The notes under the pieces: model-generated
Told to the model about the DNA's origin: nothing
Databases searched by the model: none
Seen by the model: the letters and a program-made list of their open reading frames with translations, nothing else
Part shown: in pieces, positions 9,621 to 18,239 of the stretch
How the letters are laid out: every line of letters begins with the position of its first letter
How positions within the stretch are numbered: position 1 is the stretch's first letter
NCBI GenBank assembly: GCA_014381825.1
Contig: JACNKX010000237.1
Span: forward strand, 17,109 to 81,108
Origin: Planctomycetota bacterium
GTDB taxonomy: Bacteria; Planctomycetota; Planctomycetia; Pirellulales; Pirellulaceae
Reading direction: 5' to 3'
Length of the DNA: 64,000 bases
Program-made: the position numbers and the translations under genes

Positions 9621-10538
9621 ATGTCCCGCCTCGCTTACTTGAATGGTCAGCTAGTCCCTGAATCCACCCTCTCCGTCCCTATCTATGACGCAGGATTCGT
9701 GCAAGGCGTGACCGTCGCGGAGCAGATGCGGACATTTGGTGGGAAACTGTTTCGACTCGAGGAACACTTGAAGCGACTCCAGCGGTCGCTCGATATCATT
9801 CGAATCCCGAACATCGATCTGGCTTCGCTCGGCGTAGCTGCCGAAGAGCTTGCGGCAAACAATCACCAGTTGCTAGATTCTGATGATGACCTCGGACTCT
9901 CCTTGTTCGTCACGCCAGGGTCCTATCCAACGTTTGCACCGCCTGGCGCGCATGAGGCCACAATCGGCATGCACACCTATCCGATCCCATTCCACTTATG
10001 GAGCGACAAGTACGAGCGCGGCGAACGACTGGTCGTGAGCGATGTTCGACAAGTTCCTAATAGCTGCTGGCCGCTCGAGCTGAAGTGCCGGAGCCGCATG
10101 CATTACTACTTGGCCGACCGCGAGGCGCGCGAACGTGAGCCCGGCGCGCGCGCCTTGCTCTTGGATCAAGAAGGATTCATCGCCGAGGCGTCGACGGCAA
10201 GTGTCATTCTGTTTCGAGAAGCAGAAGGATTCCTATCACCGCCGCGCGAAAAGATCTTGCCCGGTGTGAGCGTTGGAGTATTGGAAGAACTTGCACGTGA
10301 AAAGGGCATCGACCTTTCGCACCGAGACCTCACCGTCGAAGACGTGTACGCGTCGGACGAAGTCATCCTGTGCAGTACTTCGCCGTGCGTACTCCCAGTC
10401 GTTTCGCTCGATAGTCGACCGATCGGAGCTGGAACTGCGGGCTCAGTACTCCAACAAATCCTCGCAGCGTGGAACCGTCTTGTGGGTCTCGACATCGTCG
10501 AACAGTCGTGCAAATTCTCAAGACGCGGCGACGTGTAG
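9621..10538 (+). CDS. Class IV PLP aminotransferase (BCAT/aminodeoxychorismate lyase type)
   Basis: A fold-type IV PLP enzyme of 305 residues. It has the N-terminal 'yiNG.lvp' strand, the D.GFvqG motif, the PLP lysine in an ELKCRSRMHYY context (about residue 154), and the late EASTAS and LPGVS phosphate-binding motifs. The family includes branched-chain aminotransferase, D-amino-acid aminotransferase and 4-amino-4-deoxychorismate lyase. Sequence inspection does not decide between them, and no ilv, pab or folate neighbours are present. The 3' end lies 1 bp from the end of the convergent EVE gene. Confidence 0.87.
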   Translation: MSRLAYLNGQLVPESTLSVPIYDAGFVQGVTVAEQMRTFGGKLFRLEEHLKRLQRSLDIIRIPNIDLASLGVAAEELAANNHQLLDSDDDLGLSLFVTPGSYPTFAPPGAHEATIGMHTYPIPFHLWSDKYERGERLVVSDVRQVPNSCWPLELKCRSRMHYYLADREAREREPGARALLLDQEGFIAEASTASVILFREAEGFLSPPREKILPGVSVGVLEELAREKGIDLSHRDLTVEDVYASDEVILCSTSPCVLPVVSLDSRPIGAGTAGSVLQQILAAWNRLVGLDIVEQSCKFSRRGDV

Positions 10539-10539
10539 C

Positions 10540-11016
10540 TTATCTCTTCTTCGCGAGAGTTACGACCGCGTTGAACTCTGGTTTGCGAACGGGTTGAACC
10601 GACAGCCGCGAACCCTTTCGCAACAGCTCCATTGCCTTCAACGCTTTGATCTCTCGCAAATCATCCAGGGGAATTGGTTCGTCAAAGATCTCTTCCAACT
10701 TGATGTCGACCATAAACCAGCGAGGGTTCTGTGCCGTTGACTTGGGATCGTAGTGCTTATTGTCCGGATCCCACGATGTATGGTCGGGATAGCTCTCGCG
10801 AACTATCGTCGCAACGCCAGCCACAGCTGGCGGTTTTGCGTTTGAATGATAGACCAGCACCTTGTCGCCAATCTTCATGTCGTCCCGCATGTAGTTTCGA
10901 GCCTGATAGTTCCGCACGCCGTCCCAGTGAGTTGTCTGTTTCTTCTCGGCGGCGAGATGCTGAATTGAATAGCTCGTCGGTTCCGTCTTCATCAGCCAAT
11001 ACTTTGATGCTGCCAT
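10540..11016 (-). CDS. EVE domain protein
   Basis: A 158-residue single-domain EVE protein (PUA/YTH-like fold). It begins with the characteristic YWLMKTEP strand and has the motif WDGVRNYQARNYMRD followed by GDKVLVYHS. EVE domains bind modified bases in DNA or RNA; the stand-alone bacterial form resembles eukaryotic THYN1. The usual family length is matched and it appears complete. No modification-dependent restriction gene is next to it, so a defence role is not supported here. Confidence 0.9.
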   Translation of the reverse strand: MAASKYWLMKTEPTSYSIQHLAAEKKQTTHWDGVRNYQARNYMRDDMKIGDKVLVYHSNAKPPAVAGVATIVRESYPDHTSWDPDNKHYDPKSTAQNPRWFMVDIKLEEIFDEPIPLDDLREIKALKAMELLRKGSRLSVQPVRKPEFNAVVTLAKKR

Positions 11017-11078
11017 TTCACTTTTCTTTCATCTGCAAATCGTAGACAATCCTCACGGAGGTTATACCAACGCTCGCT

Positions 11079-11213
11079 ATGTTTGGAATGCCCGGTCATC
11101 TTGAACTGATCATCGTAGGCATGATGTGTCTGGCGATCGTCGGTGTGCCTGTGCTCATTATCGCTGTCGTTTTGTGGGTGAACCGAAAGAATCGAGGCGA
11201 TGGCAGCGAATGA
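11079..11213 (+). CDS. 44-residue single-pass membrane protein
   Basis: Short open frame translating to MFGMPGHLELIIVGMMCLAI and continuing as one transmembrane helix (about residues 9-34) with a basic, polar C-terminal tail (NRKNRGDGSE). A GGAGG sequence lies at 11057-11061, 17 bp before the ATG, which is further than ideal. The composition and clear membrane topology make it likely to be real. The start resembles the small TatA-like 'MFG...E.I.I' proteins, but the amphipathic helix of TatA is missing. Function unknown. It lies 81 bp before the PQQ-propeller gene on the same strand. Confidence 0.58.
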   Translation: MFGMPGHLELIIVGMMCLAIVGVPVLIIAVVLWVNRKNRGDGSE

Positions 11214-11294
11214 CGACAGACGCCCGTGTCTGAAGTACAATCGCACGAGGTCGGGGCAGCCGAGCTTACTACTAAGAAGGATAAAGGATAAGTG

Positions 11295-12581
11295 ATGTAT
11301 CGAGCCTTCCATTGCGTTGTTGTCGCGTGTCTCGCCGCCGGTGTCTTTGCCTCAACTCTTGTGGCTGACGATTCGAAGCCGAGTCCAATTCAATTCGAAT
11401 CGACGGATTGGCCTTGGTGGCGCGGGCCGCAGCGTAACGGGATTGCGGCTGCGAACCAAGCTCCGCCATTGAAGTGGAGTCGAACGGAGAACGTGTTGTG
11501 GAAGTCGCCAGTTCCCGGTCGCGGCCATGGTTCGGTGACCGTTGTCGGTGAGCAAGTGTTTCTCGCGACCGCCGACGAGCAAGCCGATAAGCAGATCGTG
11601 TTGTGCTTCGACCGTAACACGGGCAAGCAACTGTGGCAGACCGTTGTTCATGACCGCGGAATCGAGCGCAAAGGAAACAAGAAGGCATCACAGGCATCAG
11701 GAACAATCGCCTGCGACGGCGAGCGTCTGTTCGTTAACTTTTTGAATAAGGGAGCGGCCTACACAACAGCCCTCACTCGCGGTGGCGAGCAACTGTGGCA
11801 GACGAAAATTACGGACTATGTCGTCCATCAAGGTTATGGCTCGTCGCCGGCGCTTTACGATTCACTCGTGATTGTTTCGGCCGACAACAAACAAAAAGCC
11901 GGCGGTGCGATCGCCGCATTGAATCGCGCGACTGGCAACATTGTGTGGCGGCACGACCGACCGGCGACCCCCAACTATCCATCCCCGATCATCTTGAAGG
12001 CGGGCGGTCGAGATCAAGTGTTTCTGACTGGATGCGATTTGGTTTCGAGTTTTGATCCACTGAGCGGTAAGAAGTTGTGGGAGATCGAAGGCGCTACCAC
12101 TGAGTGCGTCACGTCGACGGTGACTGATGGGAACATCATTCTGACAAGTGGCGGATATCCGAAGAATCATATCGCGGCGGTTCGTGCTGACGGATCGGGC
12201 GAGATTGTGTGGGAGAACAATGTTCGTGTCTATGTTCCGTCGATGCTCATTCATGAAGGAACGATCTACGGTGTCGCCGATGCAGGTGTCGCGATGTGCT
12301 GGGACGCAGCCACAGGCAAAGAGCGGTGGAAGGGACGCCTTGGAGGAACCTTCAGCTCATCCCCGGTCATCGTTGGCAAGCACATCTACGTTACGAACGA
12401 AGCTGGCGAGAGCTCCGTCTTCAACGCGGACCCGGAGAAGTTCGAACTCGTCGCGAAGAATCAACTCGGCAACGAGGTTTATGCCACTCCAACTATTTGC
12501 GGAAGCCGCATCTACATGCGAGTTGCCGAACAACAAGGCGATCGCCGACAAGAGATGCTGTATTGCCTTGGTAAGCAATAA
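11295..12581 (+). CDS. Secreted PQQ-like beta-propeller repeat protein
   Basis: A 428-residue exported protein with a signal peptide (residues 1-24) and repeated beta-propeller blades with signatures such as 'DRNTGKQLWQ', 'NRATGNIVWRH', 'DPLSGKKLWE' and 'DAATGKERWKG'. It begins after the leader with a WPWWRGPQRNG segment, common in planctomycete PQQ-propeller proteins. These repeats form an eight-bladed fold. No dehydrogenase active site is evident, so it is more likely a scaffold than a quinoprotein enzyme. ATG 11295 follows an AAGGATAAAGGATAAG purine-rich site; the in-frame GTG one codon earlier is a weaker choice. Confidence 0.88.
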   Translation: MYRAFHCVVVACLAAGVFASTLVADDSKPSPIQFESTDWPWWRGPQRNGIAAANQAPPLKWSRTENVLWKSPVPGRGHGSVTVVGEQVFLATADEQADKQIVLCFDRNTGKQLWQTVVHDRGIERKGNKKASQASGTIACDGERLFVNFLNKGAAYTTALTRGGEQLWQTKITDYVVHQGYGSSPALYDSLVIVSADNKQKAGGAIAALNRATGNIVWRHDRPATPNYPSPIILKAGGRDQVFLTGCDLVSSFDPLSGKKLWEIEGATTECVTSTVTDGNIILTSGGYPKNHIAAVRADGSGEIVWENNVRVYVPSMLIHEGTIYGVADAGVAMCWDAATGKERWKGRLGGTFSSSPVIVGKHIYVTNEAGESSVFNADPEKFELVAKNQLGNEVYATPTICGSRIYMRVAEQQGDRRQEMLYCLGKQ

Positions 12582-12606
12582 GTGAACGCAAGGTGGGCAG
12601 CGCCAA

Positions 12607-13539
12607 TCAGAAGTCGTACCAGACGCCGAATCCGATCTGATGTTCGAACTCGTCGAAAAACGAGAATTGTGGACTCTCGCCGTTGTAGTAGTGCAGCCCC
12701 ATGCGCAACAACTTTCCCGACGTCCCATCAGTTCGCCATGCCCATCCGGCTTGGGCGGATAAACCTCCGCCATAGTTAACCTCTTGGCGCAAGTGTCCAT
12801 TCACGGCGAAGAATGGTTCGCCGTGAATGCCGGTCGGTCGTGTTGGAGCATAGTCGATACCAAATTGCAGTTCCCATAGTCCGCTAATGTCGCTCCAAAA
12901 TGCCCAGCCCACCTCGCCATACAATCGCAGGCGTTCTGTCGGATAAATCGAGTAGCCAAGCACCAAAACGTCGCGGACATAATTCAATCGTGCGAAGCCC
13001 GGATTCTTCAGCAAGAACTCATCGCCAAGGTGCGAGCTGAGGTGGTAGTAAGCGAACTTGATCTGCTGGTTGTCCCAACCATAGGTGAAGGGAACTCCCG
13101 CGCGAAAGTCAGCGCTGCGCACATCGACCTCTTCATCCGGATCAAGCCGCAAGTGCGCTGCACCTTCGATGTCGATCTGAAACCCCAGCGGTTTATCTCG
13201 AGGACCAATCCGCAACAAGCCAAAACGACCGCCAAGTGTCGAGTCCCACAATGTTCCATCGCCGTCACGGTGAAAAGTCTGTGTCCCCAAACGTGATTCT
13301 TTGACGCCCGCCAAGTACGAGTGGTAGATCAACTGCTCAGGCAGGACGACTAGACCCCATGGTTTATCGAACGGAGATGGTTCGATCGGCGGCAAGCCGA
13401 TGTAGGGTTGTGAGTGTTCGTCCAGGATCAGGGTGGCTCCGCCGAACGGCGAATCGAATGGTTCACCTCGCGCGGACGCTGCTCCCAAGACGGTCACCGT
13501 CCCGAGTGCTACCAATAGTAATAACCAGGCTCTCCGCAT
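12607..13539 (-). CDS. Predicted outer-membrane protein, DUF1207-like
   Basis: A 310-residue exported protein with a signal peptide (residues 1-25), followed by many short alternating beta strands ('IKFAYYHLSSHLGDEF', 'LRLYGEVGWAFWSDI', 'GLHYYNGES') and a C-terminal Phe. These features are typical of an outer-membrane beta-barrel. The motif 'YLAGVKESR' matches what I recall of the DUF1207 family. It lies last in a leftward run with KdsB, CTP synthase and the DUF1844 protein, 130 bp after the latter. An envelope role fits that context but is inference. Confidence 0.68.
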   Translation of the reverse strand: MRRAWLLLLVALGTVTVLGAASARGEPFDSPFGGATLILDEHSQPYIGLPPIEPSPFDKPWGLVVLPEQLIYHSYLAGVKESRLGTQTFHRDGDGTLWDSTLGGRFGLLRIGPRDKPLGFQIDIEGAAHLRLDPDEEVDVRSADFRAGVPFTYGWDNQQIKFAYYHLSSHLGDEFLLKNPGFARLNYVRDVLVLGYSIYPTERLRLYGEVGWAFWSDISGLWELQFGIDYAPTRPTGIHGEPFFAVNGHLRQEVNYGGGLSAQAGWAWRTDGTSGKLLRMGLHYYNGESPQFSFFDEFEHQIGFGVWYDF

Positions 13540-13669
13540 CGCCTAAGGTCCGCTGTCATTGAGCACGACGCTCTGATACGAGCGCGCAACGGTTTTACAG
13601 GAGCGGCATTCTAGGGAGAGGTCGCGAATTCAGAAACCGCAACCGAGTCGGCTATCCTGACGGCAGCTA

Positions 13670-14122
13670 CTATTCTGACGACTCGTCTGTCGCCGCTGCC
13701 GGCTGCTTGCCGACCGCGACGAACATCAATCGTAACTCGTGCAGCACCGTGGTAAGCATGGCAGCTTCGTCGGGCTCAAGGTTCCCCTTGGTCTTTTCCT
13801 CGAGAACGCCGAGCGTATCGACAAAGTGCTTGGCATGCTCGAGCTGCACGATCGGCTTGCCATCTGCTCCAGGGATTTGTCCCATCGTCGCCAATGCTTG
13901 CGTTGCCAGCGTCGTGACCAGGACCGAGAAGGAAGCTGGCGGGATGGGTCCACCATCATCCGGTTCCGCCGCAGACGAAGTCACGTCTTGCGGCTGTTCA
14001 TCGAGTGCTTCGTCTTGCTTGGTTTCGGCCTCTTGCTGAAGCTGTTCTTTTTCAGCTTGGGCTCGCGACTTCCAATCATCGTCAACGATGATTTTCGGTC
14101 TGCTTGTTTCTTCTTCGCTCAT
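13670..14122 (-). CDS. DUF1844 domain protein
   Basis: A 150-residue soluble protein. The DUF1844 domain covers about residues 60-135, with the 'F..Lv..LatqAl..mG' and 'qa...IDtLgvLeeKTkGNL' type pattern; here the helix reads HAKHFVDTLGVLEEKTKGNL. The first 55 residues are charged and Glu/Gln-rich, probably disordered or coiled. The function is unknown. The gene starts 39 bp after the CTP synthase stop on the same strand, so cotranscription is likely. Confidence 0.86.
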   Translation of the reverse strand: MSEEETSRPKIIVDDDWKSRAQAEKEQLQQEAETKQDEALDEQPQDVTSSAAEPDDGGPIPPASFSVLVTTLATQALATMGQIPGADGKPIVQLEHAKHFVDTLGVLEEKTKGNLEPDEAAMLTTVLHELRLMFVAVGKQPAAATDESSE

Positions 14123-14161
14123 GATGAAATCGAACCCTTCAAAGCTCGTTATCGAGTCTGG

Positions 14162-15817
14162 TCAACGACTGACCGATTCTGAGGCGGACGCAGATTCGGT
14201 TGTCGCTGGGCCTTTACTCGCGTTTTTTTTTATCGCCGCCTCGACAAATCCCGCGAATAGCGGATGCGCACAAGTCGGCTTCGATTTGAATTCCGGATGA
14301 AATTGAACGGCCACAAACCATGGATGATCGGGGATTTCGACGATCTCGACCAGCGAACTATCAGGACTCAGTCCGGCGAACGATGCTCCATTCGCAGTAA
14401 ATTGCTGGCGGTACACGTTATTAAATTCGTAACGATGGCGATGTCGCGCTTCGATAAGCTCTTCACCGTAGCAGGCTGCCGACGTACTCGACGGATCGAG
14501 CTTACAAGGCTGTGCCCCGAGTCGCATAGTTCCGCCTTTGTGCGTGATTTCCTTTTGTTCGTTAAGCAAGCAGATGACCGGATGCGTCGTGTCTTTGCTG
14601 AACTCCGTCGAATGAGCGTCTTCGAGACCGACCACATTTCGCCCATACTCGATCACTGCACACTGCATTCCCAAGCAGATACCGAAGAAGGGAATGTTGC
14701 GCTCGCGAGCGAAGCGGATCGCTTCGACTTTGCCTTCGATACCACGTTCGCCAAATCCACCAGGACAAAGAATCCCATCGTAGCCCGCAAGCAATCGCTC
14801 CGGTCCTTCGCGTTCGATCGCCTCGCTATGAATTCGACCGATCCGGATCTGGGATTGATGATGCATTCCGGCGTGATCGATCGCTTCGTATATGGACTTA
14901 TACGCATCGACATGTTCGGCGTACTTACCAACGACGGCGATGCTGATCTCGTGCTTCGGATTGCGCAGGCGGTGTAATAGATCGCGCCAAATGTCGAGGT
15001 CCAGCGTCTCCGCATGTAGACTCAGCTCCTTCACGATCAACTCGTCCAGACCATGGTCGACCAAGCTGAGCGGAACTTCGTAGATAGAAAAATCTTTGTC
15101 TTTCTCTTCGATCACTGCCTCCAAAGGAACGTTACAGAAAAGCGCGATCTTCTCACGGTCTTCGCGGCTGATCGAGCGCTCGCAGCGACAGATGAGAATG
15201 TCGGGCTGGATACCGATCTCGCGAAGCTGACCGACTGAATGTTGTGTCGGTTTCGTCTTTAACTCAGCCGCCGCCTTTAAGTACGGCACGAGCGTCAGGT
15301 GAATGTAAAGGCAGTTCTCTTTGCCGACGTCGAGCGAGTACTGACGAATGGCCTCTAAGAACGGTTGGCTCTCGATGTCGCCGACTGTTCCACCGATCTC
15401 GGTAATAACAACGTCGACGTCGTCACCAGCCAACTTGTGGATGACACTCTTTATCTCGTTGGTGATATGCGGAATCACCTGGACGGTTTTGCCGAGAAAT
15501 TCGCCGCGACGCTCTTTCTCGATCACCGAAAGATAGATTTGGCCGGTCGTGTAGTTCGAGTCACGAGTCAGCGGGCTGTTAGTAAATCGTTCATAATGGC
15601 CGAGATCGAGGTCGGTCTCGCTTCCGTCGTCGAGCACATATACTTCGCCGTGCTGATAGGGGCTCATTGTGCCTGGGTCGACGTTGATGTACGGATCGAG
15701 CTTCTGCATCCGGACGCGCAAGCCACGGCGTTCCAGAACCATGCCGATCGACGCACTGGTCAGCCCCTTGCCGAGCGAGCTGACAACACCGCCGGTAACG
15801 AAAATATGCTTCGTCAT
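14162..15817 (-). CDS. pyrG: CTP synthase
   Basis: Glutamine-hydrolysing CTP synthase, UTP + ATP + Gln to CTP, 551 residues (normal length). The N-terminal synthase domain starts [20 protein letters not shown] with the P-loop and [14 protein letters not shown]. The C-terminal class I glutaminase has the nucleophile Cys in GICLGMQ (about residue 390) and HPEF near 520 for the His-Glu pair. CTP is the co-substrate of KdsB, which is encoded immediately upstream on the same strand, so the pair makes metabolic sense. A run of nine T at 14223-14231 lies inside the Lys-rich C-terminal tail and is not a terminator. Confidence 0.98.
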   Translation of the reverse strand: MTKHIFVTGGVVSSLGKGLTSASIGMVLERRGLRVRMQKLDPYINVDPGTMSPYQHGEVYVLDDGSETDLDLGHYERFTNSPLTRDSNYTTGQIYLSVIEKERRGEFLGKTVQVIPHITNEIKSVIHKLAGDDVDVVITEIGGTVGDIESQPFLEAIRQYSLDVGKENCLYIHLTLVPYLKAAAELKTKPTQHSVGQLREIGIQPDILICRCERSISREDREKIALFCNVPLEAVIEEKDKDFSIYEVPLSLVDHGLDELIVKELSLHAETLDLDIWRDLLHRLRNPKHEISIAVVGKYAEHVDAYKSIYEAIDHAGMHHQSQIRIGRIHSEAIEREGPERLLAGYDGILCPGGFGERGIEGKVEAIRFARERNIPFFGICLGMQCAVIEYGRNVVGLEDAHSTEFSKDTTHPVICLLNEQKEITHKGGTMRLGAQPCKLDPSSTSAACYGEELIEARHRHRYEFNNVYRQQFTANGASFAGLSPDSSLVEIVEIPDHPWFVAVQFHPEFKSKPTCAHPLFAGFVEAAIKKNASKGPATTESASASESVSR

Positions 15818-15962
15818 ATTTCAAAGCCTTCCTGGCAAATCCTTGTGAGCAAAGTAGTTGCGGCGCATATCGCGACGTACAGCGACCGCAAATGGGAACA
15901 AAGAGGATGCCTGGCGACGGGCTTCTAGGCGGGGCCCAGGTTTTCATCCCTGGGAGTGCATC

Positions 15963-16712
15963 TTAGCAACTCGAAGCCCGACTGACAAATGCCCGATAAT
16001 CTTCAGGCGTATCGATGCCAATCGTTGGTTCGTCGATCACGCCAACGAGGATTTGATGCCCCGCTTGGAGTACACGTAATTGCTCAAGACCTTCGACCTG
16101 TTCCAACGGTGACGGCTGCATCTCCGCAAGTTCGAGCAAGAATTCGCGTCGATAAGCGTACAAACCAACATGCTGAAAGAAGTGCGGCGGCTCGTCGGTA
16201 AGCAGCGCATCGTCCCACCGCCGTGCATGCGGAATCGGACTGCGGCTGAAGTACATTGCACGACCATTCGAATCAAACACAACTTTCACGCAAGCAGGAT
16301 CGTTCAGCTGCGCGCGCGAGCGAATCGGCGTAGCCAACGTCGACATGACAGCGTCTGGATTGGACTCCAACAACTCAATCGCTAGGTCAATCGCGGAGCC
16401 AGCGATCTCGGGTTCGTCTCCCTGCACATTGACGATCAGATCAACTTCGGTCAATTGCCGAGCCGCCTCGGCAACACGATCTGTACCGCTTGGAGCATTC
16501 GGATCAGTCAGCTGCACATGACCGCCGAAATCGCGAACTACGGCGGCGATCTCTTCGTGATCTGCTGCGACACGGACGCCGAGCGGGCGAGTCGCACAAC
16601 ACGCCGCCTCGTAGGTATGCTGAATCAACGTCTTGCCCGTCTCGCGCAACAGCAATTTCCGCAGCAACCGCGTCGATTCGAGACGAGCTGGTATGACGAT
16701 GTAGCTACGCAT
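15963..16712 (-). CDS. kdsB: 3-deoxy-manno-octulosonate cytidylyltransferase
   Basis: CMP-KDO synthetase, CTP + KDO to CMP-KDO, which activates KDO for lipopolysaccharide core. It has 249 residues, the usual length. Visible motifs are the N-terminal IPARLESTR nucleotide-binding loop, then NVQGDEPEI and the SRSPIPHAR segment. An oddity: the loop reads RLLRKLL, while the family signature is RLP.K.L, so the conserved proline is Leu17 here (a CCG-to-CTG change would do it). Activity could therefore be altered. The presence of the gene supports a Gram-negative-type outer membrane. pyrG starts 145 bp downstream. Confidence 0.93.
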   Translation of the reverse strand: MRSYIVIPARLESTRLLRKLLLRETGKTLIQHTYEAACCATRPLGVRVAADHEEIAAVVRDFGGHVQLTDPNAPSGTDRVAEAARQLTEVDLIVNVQGDEPEIAGSAIDLAIELLESNPDAVMSTLATPIRSRAQLNDPACVKVVFDSNGRAMYFSRSPIPHARRWDDALLTDEPPHFFQHVGLYAYRREFLLELAEMQPSPLEQVEGLEQLRVLQAGHQILVGVIDEPTIGIDTPEDYRAFVSRASSC

Positions 16713-16844
16713 GATAATTCTGATCGTAACTTACGATCTGGCCCATAAACAGACCCAGCCAGTCGTCAAGCGATCAACCTCGAAGGCCACACTGTGGGAA
16801 GATACTTTCGATTAGCCAGAGCGAGGGACGTGTGGGAGGAATCG

Positions 16845-17984
16845 GTGGAGCAGAATGAAAAGTCCCGTATCTTTGCGGGCTGCAATGAAGCGGTTGCAAC
16901 AGACCGTTTTCCGCAGCGGGAACCACTTCGCAGCGTTCACACATCCAACTTCCCCGAGATCCTCGACCAGTTGGGCATCACGCTCTTGGTGTCAACCTAC
17001 CAGGCTGGCAAGCTTGTCATGCTGCGAGCCGAGAACGGTGTGTTGAACACGCACTTCCGCGTTTTTGAGAAACCGATGGGGATGGCGGTCGAACCGAATC
17101 GGCTCGCGATCGGGACCGCCATGCAGATGTGGGAGTTTCACAACATTCCTGCAGTTTGCGCGAAGTTAGACGGAGCAGGAACTGGTGTGACGCATGATGC
17201 CTGCTTTCTCCCGCGTGTGGCTCATTGGACGGGCGACGTTCAAATCCACGAAATGGCGTGGGTGGACGACGACGTGATCTTCGTCAACACGCTGTTCTCC
17301 TGTCTTGCCAAGCGAAGCGGCGCGTTTAACTTCGAGCCAATCTGGCGACCATCGTTTATCACAAAGTACCTTCCCGGCGACTGTTGCCATTTGAATGGTT
17401 TGGCAATCCGCGATGGCGAACCTCGTTACGTCACAGCGCTCGGCGAGACTGACGAGCCGGATGGCTGGCGAGTCAACAAGAGAGATGGTGGGTTGCTGAT
17501 CGATCTCGACTCGAACGAGGTTATTGCCCGAGGCCTTTCCATGCCCCATTCGCCACGCTGGTACGACGGCAAACTGTGGCTGCTGCATTCCGGCACCGGT
17601 GGCTTTGGGACGATTGATCTTCAAACGGGTGAATACGACTCGATTGTCGAACTACCAGGCTTCACGCGAGGTCTTTCCTTCTGCGGTCCACTGGCTTTCA
17701 TCGGCCTGTCGTAAGTTCGCGAGTCGGCCGTCTTCGGTGGGATTCCGATTGCCGAGCGAGCGTTAGAAGAGCGGAGTTGCGGTGTGTGGGTGGTCAACAT
17801 TCAAACGGGCGAAGTTGTCTCCTTTGTCAAGTTCGAAGACGCGGTCCAAGAGGTCTTTGCTGTCGAGGTGTTGCAAGGGTCGCGCTATCCCGAGTTGGTG
17901 AACGAAGATCGCGAGCTACTCGCCCGTTCTTACGAACTCCCTGACGCTGCGCTCGCCGACGTGCCAGCGGACCTTCGCAAATAG
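16845..17984 (+). pseudogene. TIGR03032-like protein interrupted by one in-frame TAA
   Basis: The reading frame encodes a protein of the kind named TIGR03032: beta-rich, with 'FPEiLdqLgitLlvSTYQAGKLv.lR' at the start and 'HDACFLPR' and 'NGLAIRDGEPRYVTALGETD' in the middle. Translation stops at a TAA at 17712-17714 after FIGLS, yet the same frame then continues VRESAVFGGIPIAER and on to SCGVWVVNIQTGE and VQEVFAVEVLQG, ending with TAG at 17984. Those are conserved family blocks, so one nonsense change (CAA to TAA would suffice) separates a 289-residue fragment from an 89-residue remainder. I chose GTG 16845 because GGGAGGA lies 4 bp upstream; GTG 16794 is the alternative. It may be a recent pseudogene, a sequencing error, or a readthrough case. 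Confidence 0.82.
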
Positions 17985-18046
17985 TCGCATCTTCCCAGCG
18001 AGATAGACACCTCTCGACGAGTCAGTTGAAAGCGCAAGTGCTTTGG

Positions 18047-18124
18047 CCACGGATTGAACACGGATGAAACACGGAGAGACAGACGACTCTTCATGCGCTC
18101 CATTCATCCGTGTTTCATCCGTGG
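18047..18124. repeat. Intergenic imperfect inverted repeat with GGATGAAACACGG units
   Basis: The left arm starts CCACGGATTGAACACGGATG at 18047 and the right arm runs 18099-18124, ending TTTCATCCGTGG. The outer 22 positions pair except for two adjacent mismatches. Each arm itself repeats an ACACGGAT unit. The spacer is about 25 bp. Sequences of this type recur in planctomycete genomes as far as I recall, so it may be a dispersed palindromic element; a terminator role is less likely because no T tract follows. Confidence 0.7.
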
Positions 18125-18239
18125 CTCACCGAAGACCCCACGGCCGAAACATCTCAACACGCCCCCACACGATACTGGAAATCGCACCGGATCTAGGCCA
18201 TAATCGGCAATTGCCGAACCTCTCAAGTTCCGGGCTATC

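Noticed and set aside
10540..11016. EVE protein as part of a modification-dependent restriction system
   Set aside because: No methyltransferase, GTPase or nuclease gene is adjacent; stand-alone EVE proteins are widespread.
14223..14231. Run of nine T as a terminator
   Set aside because: It lies inside the pyrG coding sequence and encodes lysines of the C-terminal tail; no stem precedes it in the right orientation.
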